Shown here: in pieces, positions 63,531 to 64,000 of the stretch
How positions within the stretch are numbered: position 1 is the first letter of the stretch
How the letters are laid out: each line of letters opens with the position of its first letter
Assembly (NCBI RefSeq): GCF_024400215.1
Contig: NZ_CP053748.1
Location: forward strand, 6,076,001-6,140,000
From: Massilia sp. erpn
Lineage (GTDB): Bacteria; Pseudomonadota; Gammaproteobacteria; Burkholderiales; Burkholderiaceae_D
Length of the DNA: 64,000 nucleotides
Direction: 5' to 3'
Translations under genes and position numbers: made by a program
The notes under the pieces: model-generated
Told to the model about the DNA's origin: nothing
Databases searched by the model: none
Seen by the model: only the letters and a program-made list of their open reading frames with translations

Positions 63531-64000
63531 ATGCAGATTCGTTATGTGCTGGCCGCACTGCGCAAACATCGCTTGGCCACGTTTCTGATTACCTTGCAAA
63601 TTTCGCTTGCCTGCGCCGTTCTTTGCAATGCCTATTTCCTCATTATGCAGCGTATCGAGTCAATGCATATTGACAGCGGTATTGCTGAGCCATCCCTGGC
63701 CCTGGTGAAAATTACCGGCTATGACCAGCAGCAGGCGCAGGACTTGAATGCCCGCATGGTGGCGGCATTGCGCGGCGTTGCCGGCGTCCAAAACGTCAGC
63801 GTGGTCAGCGCAGTACCGTTCGGCAATGGCGGCGTAAGGGCCGGCGTGCACCTTGATCCCCAACAAAAACAATCTGGCGGCGTGATTGACTTCTACCTTG
63901 GCGACGCCGCCGCCATTCAAACCTTCGGCTTGCGGCTGATTGCCGGGCGTTTGCCATCCCGGGACGAGTACACCCCGCTCACGCAACTGTTTCCAGCAAA
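63531..64000 (+). CDS. Second MacB/FtsX-type permease, cut by window end
   Basis: Starts at 63531 with AGAGGG upstream, 10 bases after the previous stop, and stays open to the edge of the window. The visible 156 residues start with YVLAALRKHRLATFLITLQISLACAVLCNAYFLIM, a MacB-type first helix, followed by the periplasmic core (AGVQNVSVVSAVPFGNGG, FYLGDAAAIQTFGLRLIAGRL). It pairs with the upstream permease as in other two-permease systems. The rest, and probably an ATPase and adaptor, lie outside the window. Confidence 0.85.
   Translation, partial: MQIRYVLAALRKHRLATFLITLQISLACAVLCNAYFLIMQRIESMHIDSGIAEPSLALVKITGYDQQQAQDLNARMVAALRGVAGVQNVSVVSAVPFGNGGVRAGVHLDPQQKQSGGVIDFYLGDAAAIQTFGLRLIAGRLPSRDEYTPLTQLFPA

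Overview
The window is G+C-rich chromosomal DNA with bacterial gene structure. Its contents (class III lanthipeptide genes apart) fit a betaproteobacterium of the Oxalobacteraceae, most likely the Massilia/Telluria/Duganella/Janthinobacterium group: a DUF2970 protein, adjacent argF-argG, a complete Wsp-type chemosensory operon, an Orn / M48 protease / phhB / rsgA block, a TcyP-type symporter, and paired palindromic intergenic repeats. The assignment is by inference from protein flavour; there is no rRNA in the window.

Layout. 0-4.4 kb: 3' end of an APC permease, a RelB/RelE-like toxin-antitoxin pair, DUF2278 and HNH proteins, tRNA-Lys(UUU) with a terminator, a secreted esterase-like hydrolase and a small zinc-ribbon protein. 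4.4-12.8 kb: YigZ, a diguanylate cyclase, a repeat protein, two tandem secreted polysaccharide-lyase-like proteins, a lipoprotein GDPD with an EF-hand loop, a DUF945-like protein and an AraC-type sensor domain without its DNA-binding half. 12.8-16.4 kb: oleate hydratase with a perfect FNR/ANR-type box upstream, DUF2970 and a cystine symporter. 16.5-23.7 kb: a MacA/MacB-like efflux operon (adaptor, ATPase, two permeases) ending in its own sigma54-type response regulator and histidine kinase. 23.8-32.9 kb: histidine phosphatase, FadL porin, RND efflux pair, DUF212 and DUF475 membrane proteins. 33-38.7 kb: a giant Ala/Glu-rich coiled-coil protein, an A+T-rich hydrolase that looks imported from Bacteroidota, SrkA and a UPF0149/SEC-C protein; both ends of this block carry paired 39-nt palindromes. 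38.7-47.1 kb: orn, an M48 protease-phhB-rsgA operon, a large TPR-GAF histidine kinase, argF and argG. 47.2-56.1 kb: wspA-B-C-D-E-F-R, a membrane-receptor-to-c-di-GMP pathway. 56.1-64 kb: a DUF998 protein, an A+T-rich gap, and then the most notable locus.

The notable locus (about 57.0 kb to beyond the window end) is a class III lanthipeptide cluster. Two tandem 30-residue precursors share an identical core (SCTSSGAGCC) and carry the ILNLQ leader motif typical of class III. They are followed by a stem-loop, a three-domain lyase/kinase/cyclase synthetase (LanKC) without zinc ligands in its cyclase, an ABC exporter with an aberrant ATPase domain, and two MacB/FtsX-type permeases, the last cut by the window edge. 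A strong sigma70-like promoter with a repeated AACGTTG motif precedes the precursors. Class III lanthipeptides are known mainly from Actinomycetota and some Bacillota, so this proteobacterial example with a short CC-ended core is the best candidate for an undescribed system.

Most boundaries are firm. Several starts were moved downstream of the longest possible reading frame because of ribosome-binding sites or signal peptides, as noted per gene.
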